A stretch of 64,000 nucleotides of DNA, taken from positions 62,001-126,000 of the forward strand of contig NZ_CP041742.1 of NCBI RefSeq assembly GCF_007556775.1, in the 5' to 3' direction. This DNA is from Lysobacter lycopersici. Lineage in GTDB: Bacteria > Pseudomonadota > Gammaproteobacteria > Xanthomonadales > Xanthomonadaceae. The translations under genes and the position numbers were made by a program. Positions 28,098-36,051 of this stretch are shown piece by piece. A model generated the notes under the pieces. The model was given only the letters and a program-made list of their open reading frames with translations, was not told the DNA's origin and ran no database searches. Within the stretch, counting starts at the first letter, position 1; every line of letters starts with the position of its first letter.

Positions 28098-28979
28098 ATG
28101 CGCATCCTGCTCGTGCCGCTGTTGTGGCTGTCGTGGTCGTGCGCATTCGCCGCGTGCCCGCCGGCGGGGCAGGATCGCGCTTCGTTGCAGGCGCTGAAGG
28201 CCGTGCAATTCGCGATGCCGGATGCTGCTTCGCGCAATGCCTTGGCCGAAGGCCTGCTCGATTGCCTCGGCGATCCCGATCCCGCCTTGCGCGACGGCAT
28301 CGCCTACGAAGCCTTCAGCACGTGGATGCGCGCCGGTGCGTTCGATGCAGGCGAACTGCGCAAACTGCGCGATGGCCTGTACGCGCGCCTCGACGGCGAG
28401 GACGCCGACGGCTTCCGCAAACCGTTCGCCGCCTTGGTGCTGTCGGAAGTCGCGCGCAGCGACCGCGTCGCGCCCTGGATGCGTGGCGACGAACGCGCGG
28501 CGATGGTGGAACGCGCTTCGACCTACCTCGAATCCGTGCGCGATTACCGCGGCTACGACAACGGCGCGGGCTGGCGCCACGGCGTGGCCCATGGCGCGGA
28601 CTGGGCGATGCAGCTTGCGTTGAACCCCACACTGGATCGGACGCAGCTCGACCGTTTGCTCGCGGCGGTGGCCTCGCAGGCGATGGCCGCCGACGGCCAC
28701 GCCTACGTGTTCGGCGAAGGCGAACGCCTCGCGCGACCGGTGCTGTACGCGGCGCATCGCGGTTTGATCGACGATGCGGCGTGGAAGGCGTGGTTCGCGG
28801 CGCTGGTCGCCAGGCTCGGGCCACCGCAAGCCGATTACGGCGATGCGACCTGGCTCGCGCGTCGGCACGACCTGGTGCAGTTCCTCGAGGCCGCGTACAT
28901 CGGCGCGGACCAGTCGCAGGATCCGGCGATCGCGGCGTTGAAACCGGCGATCGCGGCCGCGCTCAAGGCGGTGCCCTGA
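28098..28979 (+). CDS. DUF2785-family secreted protein
   Basis: The 293-residue protein has a signal peptide (LLVPLLWLSWSCAFAACPP) and the DUF2785 signature block: ESVRDYRGYDNGAGWRHGVA followed by HGADWAMQLALNP, with the upstream FRKPFAALVLSEVA. The all-helical family has no assigned function. It starts 40 bases after the GFA gene on the same strand, so they may be cotranscribed. A bioinformatic match by pattern only. Confidence 0.82.
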   Translation: MRILLVPLLWLSWSCAFAACPPAGQDRASLQALKAVQFAMPDAASRNALAEGLLDCLGDPDPALRDGIAYEAFSTWMRAGAFDAGELRKLRDGLYARLDGEDADGFRKPFAALVLSEVARSDRVAPWMRGDERAAMVERASTYLESVRDYRGYDNGAGWRHGVAHGADWAMQLALNPTLDRTQLDRLLAAVASQAMAADGHAYVFGEGERLARPVLYAAHRGLIDDAAWKAWFAALVARLGPPQADYGDATWLARRHDLVQFLEAAYIGADQSQDPAIAALKPAIAAALKAVP

Positions 28980-28982
28980 GTT

Positions 28983-29279
28983 TCAGTCTTCGTCGGCTTC
29001 CTCGAATTCCACCGCGGCGTCGAGGTCGAAGGCCAGCGCTTCCGCGGCTTCGCGCACCTTGCGCGCGGTGGATTCGTTGGGGGCGAGGATCTCGACCTCG
29101 TGCGTGCCGGGGCCTTCGTCGTCGCTGAGCCCGGCGGAGCTGGAATCGGCGTCGTCCATGCGTGGCATGAGGTCGGCGATTTCCTCGACGTGTTCGATGC
29201 CGTCGAGGCTTTGCAGCAGGTTCATGATCGCGCGGGCATCGTCGTCGGAACCGGTGATGCGAAGGCGGACTCGCGGCAT
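28983..29279 (-). CDS. Small acidic conserved hypothetical protein
   Basis: The 98-residue protein has a beta-alpha-beta start (PRVRLRITGSDDDARAIMNL), a central acidic/serine linker (MDDADSSSAGLSDDEGPG) and a second half (HEVEILAPNESTARKVREAA) ending in an acidic tail. The shape suggests a ferredoxin-like fold, but no family is recognised. Codon use is like the surrounding core genes. It converges on the DUF2785 gene with a 3-base gap. Confidence 0.75.
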   Translation of the reverse strand: MPRVRLRITGSDDDARAIMNLLQSLDGIEHVEEIADLMPRMDDADSSSAGLSDDEGPGTHEVEILAPNESTARKVREAAEALAFDLDAAVEFEEADED

Positions 29280-29357
29280 CTTGGCGTGCCTCTCGTGTGG
29301 GGAGGCATAGGTTGCCGCCGCGAAAGCAAATTTGGCGTGATGGAATCTCGCCGTGCC

Positions 29358-29454
29358 GTCATCCTGAGGCGAAGCCGAAGGACCTGCTTTTTCCTTTCAG
29401 CTTCGTAGGTTGGGTTGAGCTTGCGAAACCCAGCATTGTCGCGGAGATGCTGGG
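29358..29454. repeat. Composite of two short dispersed repeats and a hairpin
   Basis: GTCATCCTGAGGCGAAGCCGAAGGACCTGC (split: GTCATCCTGAGGCG, AAGCCGAAGGACCTGC) at 29358-29387 matches a repeat type common in many bacterial genomes. GTAGGTTGGGTTGAGCTTG at 29405 continues into CGAAACCCAGCA and pairs TGGGTT with AACCCA; this is another widespread type. CCCAGCAT (29429-29436) pairs with ATGCTGGG (29447-29454). They lie in the 205-base gap between two minus-strand genes. Confidence 0.55.
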
Positions 29455-29484
29455 TCTGAAGCCTCAGCCTGTGATTTCTGGTGT

Positions 29485-29919
29485 TTACAGAAGGCTCGGC
29501 AGAAAAACTCGCAACAACACCCTCAACGCCACAGAAACCAGAATGCCTACGCCAACGGCTAGCCATATCGATCGGAACTGTCCGCCCGCCGCAGAATGCG
29601 ACTTAAAGACACTGCGCAGCAGCAAGACTGCTACGAGCCACCAAATGAAGACCTGCGGGACATGGGCCAGCAGTTCCGAAAGCGTATCCCGCGGTACGTT
29701 GTACAACACCAAAAACCACGCGACAGACGCTAGTACGAAGAAGCCCAGCGTCAAAACGGTTCTTCGGGATTCACCTTGCACTGCTCCATTGCAAGCAACA
29801 AGAGCACCGGCAGCGATAGGTCCGCCGAGCAATCCCGCAACCACGATTGAGCCAAGGCCGAACACCGGTGAGGGTGTCAGTGATTTCACAGGTGTAACGA
29901 TCCGCGAGTGCATGTCCAT
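29485..29919 (-). CDS. Hypothetical four-helix membrane protein, low GC
   Basis: The 144-residue protein has four hydrophobic segments (about 20-42, 52-72, 84-102 and 120-140) and an N-terminus MDMHSRIVTPVKSLTPSP. No family is recognised. Its base composition is visibly lower in GC than that of its neighbours and its codons include many A/T third positions, suggesting recent acquisition. Dispersed repeats lie just downstream. It may be involved in nothing more than membrane maintenance; no partner gene is evident. Confidence 0.65.
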   Translation of the reverse strand: MDMHSRIVTPVKSLTPSPVFGLGSIVVAGLLGGPIAAGALVACNGAVQGESRRTVLTLGFFVLASVAWFLVLYNVPRDTLSELLAHVPQVFIWWLVAVLLLRSVFKSHSAAGGQFRSIWLAVGVGILVSVALRVLLRVFLPSLL

Positions 29920-29967
29920 GTGAAGCCTAACTGCAAATACATATCGGTTACACGACGATGAGCCTAA

Positions 29968-30918
29968 TCACTTCCCCGCATCCGCCTTCACCATCGGATC
30001 TCGCGTCGGCAGCGGCACGTTGCACAGGTCGATGTGGCCAGCGGGGGTCTGGTAGAAATCGTCGACGCGGTTGCGGCGGGCTTCGGTGGCGTCGCGGAAA
30101 GCCTGGATGTCGGTGCGCAGCAGTTGCAGCGGCGTACGTTCGGATTCGGGCACGTCGCTGGCGAGTTTGATCGAGACGATCGGCGTGCGTTGTTCGGGCT
30201 TCTCGTAGAAACCCATCGGGTCCGGGCCGCGCGGGATTGCGCTGAGCAGTTCCATGCCCTTCACCACGCGGCCGACGAGGGTGAGGTTGCGGTCCAGCGC
30301 GCGCGGGGCCTGGCCGATGACGACGTAGAGCTCGGCGCCGGTGCTGCTGGCCGGATCGTTGTTGCGTCCCGCGCCGACGATGCCGTAGCAATGCGTCATC
30401 CACATCGTGCTCGTTTTCGGATCGCGCGCGACCGGGAAACCGTCGGCGAAACCGACCTGCGGCGCCCAGCCGTCCACGTCGGGAAGCTTGTCGAAGGCCA
30501 CGCCTTCGCTGTTGCGGGTGAATTCGGCGGGCAGCTTGTCCTTCGCATTCGCCGGGAAGTGCTTCGCCTTCGCCGGATCGTCCGCATCCGCGTCGCCGAA
30601 CTGCACGACGAAGTTGTCCTGCGAACGGTAGATGCTGGTGCCATCCCAGAAGCCGCCCTGTGCCAGCGCCTTGATGTTGGCGACGTGGTTCGGTGCGAAG
30701 CCCGGCGCGAGTTCGATCACCACGCGGCCGGCCGGCAACTGCATGTACAGCGTGTTCGCCGGATCCAGGTCGCGCCAAGCCGAGGCCGGTGCGGCGTCGA
30801 TGATCTCCTTGGCGGAGCGATACGGCTTCTTGTCGGGCGTGTCCGCGACGGCGAACGTCGGAACCAGGACGGCGGCGAGGATCAGGACGCGTGCAAACGA
30901 AGGGATCGCGGCGGGCAT
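29968..30918 (-). CDS. Periplasmic cyclophilin-type peptidyl-prolyl isomerase
   Basis: The 316-residue protein has a signal peptide (cleavage near FAVADTPD, residue 25) and a cyclophilin domain from about residue 55: [37 protein letters not shown] (the catalytic arginine of the usual FHR motif is kept, as YR) and [20 protein letters not shown]. Two insertions make it longer than classic PpiA. It should catalyse proline cis-trans isomerisation in the periplasm. A 70-residue C-terminal extension ([20 protein letters not shown]) is family-specific. Confidence 0.88.
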   Translation of the reverse strand: MPAAIPSFARVLILAAVLVPTFAVADTPDKKPYRSAKEIIDAAPASAWRDLDPANTLYMQLPAGRVVIELAPGFAPNHVANIKALAQGGFWDGTSIYRSQDNFVVQFGDADADDPAKAKHFPANAKDKLPAEFTRNSEGVAFDKLPDVDGWAPQVGFADGFPVARDPKTSTMWMTHCYGIVGAGRNNDPASSTGAELYVVIGQAPRALDRNLTLVGRVVKGMELLSAIPRGPDPMGFYEKPEQRTPIVSIKLASDVPESERTPLQLLRTDIQAFRDATEARRNRVDDFYQTPAGHIDLCNVPLPTRDPMVKADAGK

Positions 30919-30971
30919 GTCGGGTTCTCGGGCGACGGAATGGCCCGAGCATAGCCGCAGGTCCTTGAATC

Positions 30972-31050
30972 GTCATTCCGGCGAAAGCCGGAATCCAGCC
31001 CTTCGGAATGAGTGCTAAAAAAGCTGGTTCCCGGCTTTCGCCGGGATGAC
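30972..31050. repeat. Inverted pair of GTCATTCCgGCGAAAGCcGGAAT repeats
   Basis: GTCATTCCGGC-GAAA-GCCGGAATCCAG at 30972-30998 is a hairpin with an 8-base stem and GAAA loop. CTGGTTCCCGGCTTTCGCCG GGATGAC at 31024-31050 is a near-perfect inverted copy. The pair could fold into one long stem. It separates the divergent cyclophilin gene from the 31059 gene end. The same family appears at 32660-32740. Confidence 0.75.
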
Positions 31051-31058
31051 AGCGAGCA

Positions 31059-31256
31059 CTATTTCGCGGTTTTTCTTGCCGAGGCCTTGCGCCCCGAGCC
31101 CGATTTCTTGCCGCCGCCGTCCTGCTTGTTGACCGTCGCCCAGGCGATGCGCTCGGCGTCTTGCTTGCTGCGGCCGGCCTCGCGCTCGCTTTCCTCGATG
31201 TGTTCGGCCTGGCGCTTCTGCTTGTCGGTATAGGCGGATTTGTCGCCGCGACTCAT
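31059..31256 (-). CDS. Small basic protein, plasmid-stabilisation-like
   Basis: The 65-residue, very charged protein (MSRGDKSAYTDKQKRQAEHI) has the block DAERIAWATVNKQDGGGKKSG and a lysine-rich tail. Proteins with this pattern are commonly labelled plasmid stabilisation protein in databases, but the function is unproven. It may bind nucleic acid (inference from charge). It is divergent from padR with 141 bases between the starts. Confidence 0.75.
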   Translation of the reverse strand: MSRGDKSAYTDKQKRQAEHIEESEREAGRSKQDAERIAWATVNKQDGGGKKSGSGRKASARKTAK

Positions 31257-31344
31257 GGATTTGCTCCTTGTGGCGTGGGGTGGCCACGGCCCGACCCTGC
31301 GCCCGACGCCGGTAAACGGCGGTGAAAGTGACTACTGGCATATT

Positions 31345-31369
31345 CACTATATCGAACTGAGTAGTAGTG
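31345..31369. promoter_or_regulatory. Possible padR promoter/operator
   Basis: CACTA (31345-31349) and TAGTG (31365-31369) form a small dyad 29 bases before the padR start. TATATC inside it (31348-31353) is a plausible -10 box. PadR regulators usually repress their own operon from such sites. Weak evidence. Confidence 0.3.
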
Positions 31370-31397
31370 TTCGTTCCGGAATAGTGGAGATCGCCCG

Positions 31398-31754
31398 ATG
31401 GACGAAGCCCTGCTGCGCAAGTTCCAGCGCGAATTGAGCGCCGGCACCGTCTCGCTGGCGCTGCTGGCCGTGGTCGCTGCCGCCGCCGAGCCGATGTACG
31501 GCTACCAGATCGCCAAGCGGCTGGAATCGCTCGACGGCGTGCTGTCGGGCAAGCAGAGCGCGCTGTATCCGGTGCTGCGCAACCTCGAGGCGGGCGGTTT
31601 GCTGGAAAGCTTCGTCGAACCGTCGATGTCGGGTCCGCCGCGCCGCTACTACCGCATCACCGCCGCCGGCCGCGCCGCGCTGGCCGACTGGAGCGCCGCC
31701 TGGCGCGCGACCCGCGATTCCGTCGATACCGTCTTGAAGGGGAAGACCGCATGA
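31398..31754 (+). CDS. PadR-family transcriptional regulator
   Basis: The 118-residue protein is a winged-helix PadR domain: PMYGYQIAKRLESLDGVLSG, KQSALYPVLRNLEAGGLLES and RRYYRITAAGRAALADWSAA. It belongs to the short subfamily paired with DUF1700/sensor-type membrane proteins. The stop overlaps the next start by four bases (ATGA), so the two are made together. It probably represses its own operon in response to an unknown membrane or cell-wall signal. Confidence 0.94.
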   Translation: MDEALLRKFQRELSAGTVSLALLAVVAAAAEPMYGYQIAKRLESLDGVLSGKQSALYPVLRNLEAGGLLESFVEPSMSGPPRRYYRITAAGRAALADWSAAWRATRDSVDTVLKGKTA

Positions 31755-32656
31755 GCAGCCTGCCGACCACCATTCCCGATTACCTGGAGCAGTTGCGCCG
31801 TGCGCTGGCAGGCGCCGATCCGGCGCTGGTGCAGGACGCGTTGTACGACGCCGAGGAATACCTGCGTTCGGAACTCGCGGAGAATCCAAAAAAGTCGGAG
31901 GCCGAAGTCATCGCTTCAGTCGCCGGCAGCTACGGCGCGCCCGAGGAAGTCGCCGACATCTACCGCGACACCGAGGTGAAGGTGCAGACCGCGCTGCGCC
32001 CGCCGACACCCGCGCCGCGAGGCTCCGCGCCGGGGCGCTTCTTCGGCGTCATCGCCGATCCGCGCACCTATGGCGCGCTGTTCTACATGTTGCTGGCGCT
32101 GGCCACCGGCATCTTCTACTTCACCTGGGTGGTGACCGGCGTATCGATGTCCGCCGGGCTGGCGGTGCTGATCATCGGCATCCCGTTCGTGATCCTGTAC
32201 TTCGGTTCGGTGCGCCTGCTGTCGCTGGTCGAAGGCCGCATCGTCGAGGTGATGCTGGGCGAACGCATGCCGCGCCGGCCGCTCTACAGCGAACGCGGCA
32301 AGCCGTGGCTGCAGCGGATATGGGCGATGTTCACCGACCCGCGCACCTGGTCGACGCAACTCTATTTCCTGCTGATGCTGCCGCTGGGCATCGCCTACTC
32401 CAGCATCGTGGTGACGCTGCTGAGCGTGTCGGCGGCCTTCATCGCCTTGCCGATCTCGCTCGTGCTCGGCTTCAACGGCAACCTGTTCGTGGACGGTTAC
32501 CAGGTGCTCGACCAGTTCGCGTGGTGGGAATGGATCGCGGCGGTCCTCGGCGGCGTGCTGCTGTTGTTCGCCACGCTGCATCTGGCGCGCGGCATCGGTC
32601 GCCTGCACGGACTGTTGGCCAAGCACCTGCTGGTGAAGTCGGCGCAGTACCAATAA
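31751..32656 (+). CDS. PadR-linked membrane protein (DUF1700/sensor-domain type)
   Basis: The 301-residue protein starts with a soluble helical region (IPDYLEQLRRALAGADPALV, VASVAGSYGAPEEVADIYRD), as in DUF1700 proteins. Four hydrophobic helices follow in two pairs (about 110-155 and 215-285), each pair preceded by a similar block (GVIADPRTYGALFYMLLAL and AMFTDPRTWSTQLYFLLML), an internal duplication. It is coupled to padR. Likely an inner-membrane sensor or transport-modulating partner; no enzymatic motif is present. Confidence 0.85.
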   Translation: MSSLPTTIPDYLEQLRRALAGADPALVQDALYDAEEYLRSELAENPKKSEAEVIASVAGSYGAPEEVADIYRDTEVKVQTALRPPTPAPRGSAPGRFFGVIADPRTYGALFYMLLALATGIFYFTWVVTGVSMSAGLAVLIIGIPFVILYFGSVRLLSLVEGRIVEVMLGERMPRRPLYSERGKPWLQRIWAMFTDPRTWSTQLYFLLMLPLGIAYSSIVVTLLSVSAAFIALPISLVLGFNGNLFVDGYQVLDQFAWWEWIAAVLGGVLLLFATLHLARGIGRLHGLLAKHLLVKSAQYQ

Positions 32657-32659
32657 GTC

Positions 32660-32740
32660 GTCATTCCCGCGAAAGCGGGAATCCAAGGACCTTGTTACTG
32701 ATGGCGAAAGTCCATGGATGCCCGCTTTCGCGGGCATGAC
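32660..32740. repeat. Second inverted pair of GTCATTCCCGCGAAAGCGGGAAT repeats
   Basis: GTCATTCCCGC-GAAA-GCGGGAATCCA with GGAC at 32660-32690 and its inverted copy GTCCATGGATGCCCGC-TTTC-GCGGGCATGAC at 32710-32740 are separated by 19 bases. It lies between the convergent genes ending at 32656 and 32749 and may serve as a bidirectional terminator. Confidence 0.75.
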
Positions 32741-32748
32741 GAACGGAA

Positions 32749-34047
32749 TCAGCGCGAACGCTTCGCCGTTTTCTTCATCGCTTTCGCGACGGGCTTCGTC
32801 GCCCCATCGTGCGCAGCAATGAATTCCTTCACCTGCGGATACACCTGCGTGCGCCAACGGCGGCCGCTGAAGATGCCGTAGTGGCCGGCGCCCTTCACCG
32901 TGAGGTGCTTGCGGTCGCGTTCGGGGATGCCGGTGCAGAGCTTGTGCGCGGCGCGGGTCTGGCCCTGGCCGGAAATGTCGTCGAGTTCCCCTTCGATGGT
33001 GAACAACGCGCAATCCCTGATCTTCGACGGATCCACGCGTTCGCCGCCGACGTCCCACAGGCCTCGCGGCAGCAGGTGTTCCTGGAACACCGTTCGCACG
33101 GTGTCGAGGTAGTATTCGGCCGGCATGTCGAGTACCGCGTTGTATTCATCGTAGAAGCGGCGGTGCGCAGCAGCGTCGTCGAGGTCGCCCTTGACCAGGT
33201 CCTGGTAGTAGTCCCAATGCGACATGAAATGGCGTTCGGGATTCATGCCGATGAAGCCCATGTGCTGCAGGAAGCCCGGGTACACGCGGCGGCCGCGGCC
33301 CGGGAAGTTCGCCGGCACCAAGTGGACCAGGTTCTGCTCGAACCACCACAACGGCTTCTGCATCGCGAGGCTGTTGACCGCGGTCGGCGATTCGCGTGTA
33401 TCGATCGGCCCGCCCATCATCACCAGCGAACGCGGCACGTCTTCGCCGCGCGCGGCCATCAGCGACACCGCGGCAAGCACCGGCACGGTCGGTTGGCAGA
33501 CGCTGATGACGTGCAGGTGTTTCGCGCCGATGTGGCGGATGAAGCCTTCGATGGTGGAAACGTAATCGTCGAGGGTGAACGTGCCGTCCGACGCCGGCAC
33601 CATGCGCGCGTCGATCCAGTCGGTGATGTAGACCTTGTGCGCGCCGAGCAGCGTCTGCACGGTGTCGCGCAGCAAGGTCGCGTGGTGCCCGGACAGCGGT
33701 GCGACCACCAGCACCGCCGGATCGTCCTTCATGTTGCGCAGTTCGCCGGCGTCGTCGCTGAAGCGCTTGAAGCGCAGCAGGCGGCAGAACGGCGTGCGCA
33801 GCACCTCGCGTTCGACGACCGGGCACTTGCGGCCATCGACTTCCACTTCGTGGATGCCGAACCCGGGCTTCTCGTAATCCTTGCCGATGCGATGCAGCAG
33901 TTCGTAGCCGGCGGCGGCGCGGTTCGCGCCCGGTAGCGAGGACATCCAGCTGTGCGGCGAGGACAGCATGTGCGCGTTGGCCTCGGCCCAGGTCGAAAAC
34001 GGTTCGAGCCAGGCGCGGTTCCATTCGTGGAGCTGGTAGAGCAGCAT
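32749..34047 (-). CDS. phaZ: Intracellular polyhydroxyalkanoate (PHB) depolymerase
   Basis: The 432-residue length and layout fit PhaZ1-type depolymerases (PHB_depo_C). The start MLLYQLHEWNRAWLEPFSTW is typical. The nucleophile is a cysteine: HVISVCQPTVPVLA, Cys184, equivalent by pattern to Cys183 of Cupriavidus PhaZ1. Other blocks are APLSGHHATLLRDTV, ITDWIDARMVP and GAGHYGIFSGRRWR with the catalytic histidine. It releases 3-hydroxybutyrate units from storage granules in the cytoplasm. GGAGG 7 bases before 34047 fixes the start. A lysine/arginine-rich tail ends the protein. No PHA synthase is in the window. Confidence 0.93.
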   Translation of the reverse strand: MLLYQLHEWNRAWLEPFSTWAEANAHMLSSPHSWMSSLPGANRAAAGYELLHRIGKDYEKPGFGIHEVEVDGRKCPVVEREVLRTPFCRLLRFKRFSDDAGELRNMKDDPAVLVVAPLSGHHATLLRDTVQTLLGAHKVYITDWIDARMVPASDGTFTLDDYVSTIEGFIRHIGAKHLHVISVCQPTVPVLAAVSLMAARGEDVPRSLVMMGGPIDTRESPTAVNSLAMQKPLWWFEQNLVHLVPANFPGRGRRVYPGFLQHMGFIGMNPERHFMSHWDYYQDLVKGDLDDAAAHRRFYDEYNAVLDMPAEYYLDTVRTVFQEHLLPRGLWDVGGERVDPSKIRDCALFTIEGELDDISGQGQTRAAHKLCTGIPERDRKHLTVKGAGHYGIFSGRRWRTQVYPQVKEFIAAHDGATKPVAKAMKKTAKRSR

Positions 34048-34148
34048 CGATGCCTCCGGTTGCTGCGGCGCAGCATAGCCGATCCGGCCCGGGCCGATGT
34101 GATCGGCGCGGCAAATCGGCGGATCGGAGCCCATTTCGCTTCTGTAGC

Positions 34149-34207
34149 AGCGACGGGAGTCGCGACCTTTGCTGGCCGCGGCCTATCCAGTCGCGACTTC
34201 CGTCGCT
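34149..34207. repeat. REP-like inverted repeat, 18-base arms
   Basis: AGCGACGGGAGTCGCGAC (34149-34166) and GTCGCGACTTCCGTCGCT (34190-34207) pair at 17 of 18 positions, with TGTAG before and CCCAC after as in the other REP-type elements. It lies upstream of phaZ and just after the methyltransferase stop (34215). Confidence 0.7.
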
Positions 34208-34214
34208 CCCACGG

Positions 34215-34805
34215 TTAGCCGATTTCAAGTTCGCTGGCGTGGTGCGCGAGTCGCGGCGAGAGCCAGCAATGCGCGCCGATATGGCGGAAGCCCAGTGCCT
34301 CGAATCGCCGGCGGTAGAAATCCGCGCTGCGGCCGAGGAAGCCGTCTTCGTCGCCGGCGGCCGCATCCCTGCGGGTGAAGGTTTCGAGGAAGGCCACGCC
34401 GCCGCAGAGTTCGGCGAGGCCGGGCAGGCCGCGGTCGAGTTCGCGCGTGGGCACGTAATGCAGCACGTCGCTGCACACCAGCAGGTCGACGGGCGGGCAG
34501 GGCCGCAATTGCGCGAAATCGCCGAAGCGGGCGAAGCGCAGGTCGCGCGCACGCCCGTAGCGCGACACCGCGTATTCGCTGGAATCGAAGCCGAGGTAGT
34601 GCGCGTTCGGACGCAGTTTCAGCAGCGGCGCGCGCCACGCGCCTTCGCCGCAGCCGACATCCAGCACGGTGCGCAATGGGCGTTCGAGCATGTATTCGGC
34701 CGTTGCCGCCGCCAGTGCGACCTTGCGCGCCAGCCGCTGGCGGCCGCCGATGCCGCCATCGCGGTACCAGCGGTCGAAGTAGTCGCGGTCGTAATGTTTC
34801 GCCAT
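34215..34805 (-). CDS. Class I SAM-dependent methyltransferase
   Basis: The 196-residue protein begins AKHYDRDYFDRWYRDGGIG. SAM motif I is VLDVGCGEGAWRAPL near residue 48, the acidic end of strand 2 is GFDSSEYAVSRY, and motif IV is VDLLVCSDVLHYV. No DNA- or RNA-specific motif is visible, so the acceptor is unknown. It is divergent from the HemJ-like gene with 36 bases between the starts. Confidence 0.87.
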   Translation of the reverse strand: MAKHYDRDYFDRWYRDGGIGGRQRLARKVALAAATAEYMLERPLRTVLDVGCGEGAWRAPLLKLRPNAHYLGFDSSEYAVSRYGRARDLRFARFGDFAQLRPCPPVDLLVCSDVLHYVPTRELDRGLPGLAELCGGVAFLETFTRRDAAAGDEDGFLGRSADFYRRRFEALGFRHIGAHCWLSPRLAHHASELEIG

Positions 34806-34841
34806 CGTGCGATGCTATCGCGGTTGCCGAGGAGGATGTCG

Positions 34842-35294
34842 ATGCAAACCTATTTCTGGATCAAGACCGCGCACGTGGTGTTCGTGATCGCGTGGATGGC
34901 GACGGTGTTCTACCTGCCGCGCATCCTCGTCAACCTGGCCGAGGCCGGCGACGAGCCGGCGGTCCGCGCGCGGCTGTTGCTGATGGGCAAGCGCCTGTAC
35001 CGCTTCGGGCACAACATGTTCGGCATGGCGTTCGCGTTCGGGTTGGCGCTGTGGCAGGGCTGGCGCGTGTTCCCGAACGCGTTGCCGAAGATGTTCGCGG
35101 TGGAAGGCTGGTTGCACGCAAAGCTGGCGCTCGTCGTGCTGTTGCTCGCCTATTTCATCGTCGCGGGACGCTGGCTCAAGGGTGTCGAAAAGGGCCGCGC
35201 GCTGCCGTCGGCGAAGGCGCTGCGCTGGTTCAACGAATTGCCGGTGCTGTTGCTGGTCGGCGTGGTGTATCTGGTGCTGGCGAAGCCGTTCTGA
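34842..35294 (+). CDS. HemJ/CopD-like integral membrane protein
   Basis: The 150-residue protein has four hydrophobic helices. The first contains the conserved histidine (FWIKTAHVVFVIAWMATVFY), and HAKLALVVLLLAYF carries the conserved lysine; both fit the HemJ (protoporphyrinogen IX oxidase) family, also labelled CopD. If HemJ, it oxidises protoporphyrinogen in haem synthesis at the inner membrane. An ATG at 34836 abuts the GGAGG directly, while 34842 has 6 bases of spacing, so 34842 is the start. The choice between HemJ and an uncharacterised CopD relative is open. Confidence 0.8.
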   Translation: MQTYFWIKTAHVVFVIAWMATVFYLPRILVNLAEAGDEPAVRARLLLMGKRLYRFGHNMFGMAFAFGLALWQGWRVFPNALPKMFAVEGWLHAKLALVVLLLAYFIVAGRWLKGVEKGRALPSAKALRWFNELPVLLLVGVVYLVLAKPF

Positions 35295-35373
35295 GGATGT
35301 TGTTCCTCATTTCCCGTACCACTCCCGAAAGGCGGTTGTTTGCCAAAGTGGGAATCCAGTGCCTACAAACGAT

Positions 35374-36051
35374 TCAGTAGGCCCTTTCAAGATCTTCTAG
35401 TGCCTTTAGTTCATCGTTGATGTCGCGGACGACAGGCGGGTCTTTAGAGAGGATTTCCGAGATTCTCGTCAAATGTCCGCCAATGGCGTCTTCGTAAGGA
35501 TTCCATGCGAAGGCGCACTTGTCTTCGCCACTCTTGAAGTAATAAACAACACCATCGTGCCCGTACTCTCGGCTGGACATGGCGTACTTGGTATTCCGCG
35601 AGATGGCAGCCACGATTCTTTCATATTCATCTCCCGGGATAGCAATGGGTCTACGTGCTTTGGCTTCGACTTTGTCGCTTTCGAGAAAGTCAGGGCCGAA
35701 TGCGGTTAATTGGGGGAAGGTGTAGCGATATACTCGATTCGAATTGAAAGTCAGGAGTTCAATATCGGCAAAGGTAGGTGCTATCAATATCTCGGTTTGC
35801 GGTATTGGTGCGCCTTGGATTTTGAGTTTTCTTTCCGCTGCAAGGATCCATCGGTTCTCATCCAGGCCGCATGGAGACAAAGCCCGCGCTTCGGAGAAAC
35901 GCTTCTTCGCCCTTTCTTCCAGAACCGGCAGTTTTTCGTAAGCAACTTGTGCGGGATCGTGTTTCTCGTTCTCGAATTTGAACAACAAGATCGCGGCGGC
36001 TGATACAAGCGATACGAAAATTGCAATCCGAAAGAAGCTCGCGGACTTCAT
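35374..36051 (-). CDS. Hypothetical membrane-anchored protein, low GC, coupled to alkaline phosphatase gene
   Basis: The 225-residue protein has one N-terminal transmembrane helix (MKSASFFRIAIFVSLVSAAA, residues 5-25) and a soluble, probably periplasmic, region. That region contains SPCGLDENRWILAAERKLKI, IAIPGDEYERIVAAI and FKSGEDKCAFAWNPYED. No family is recognised. Its ATG overlaps the phosphatase stop by four bases. Base composition is much lower in GC than the phosphatase gene, so a foreign gene has been placed in tight coupling, or an old coupling was kept by chance. Two cysteines could form a disulfide. Confidence 0.7.
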   Translation of the reverse strand: MKSASFFRIAIFVSLVSAAAILLFKFENEKHDPAQVAYEKLPVLEERAKKRFSEARALSPCGLDENRWILAAERKLKIQGAPIPQTEILIAPTFADIELLTFNSNRVYRYTFPQLTAFGPDFLESDKVEAKARRPIAIPGDEYERIVAAISRNTKYAMSSREYGHDGVVYYFKSGEDKCAFAWNPYEDAIGGHLTRISEILSKDPPVVRDINDELKALEDLERAY

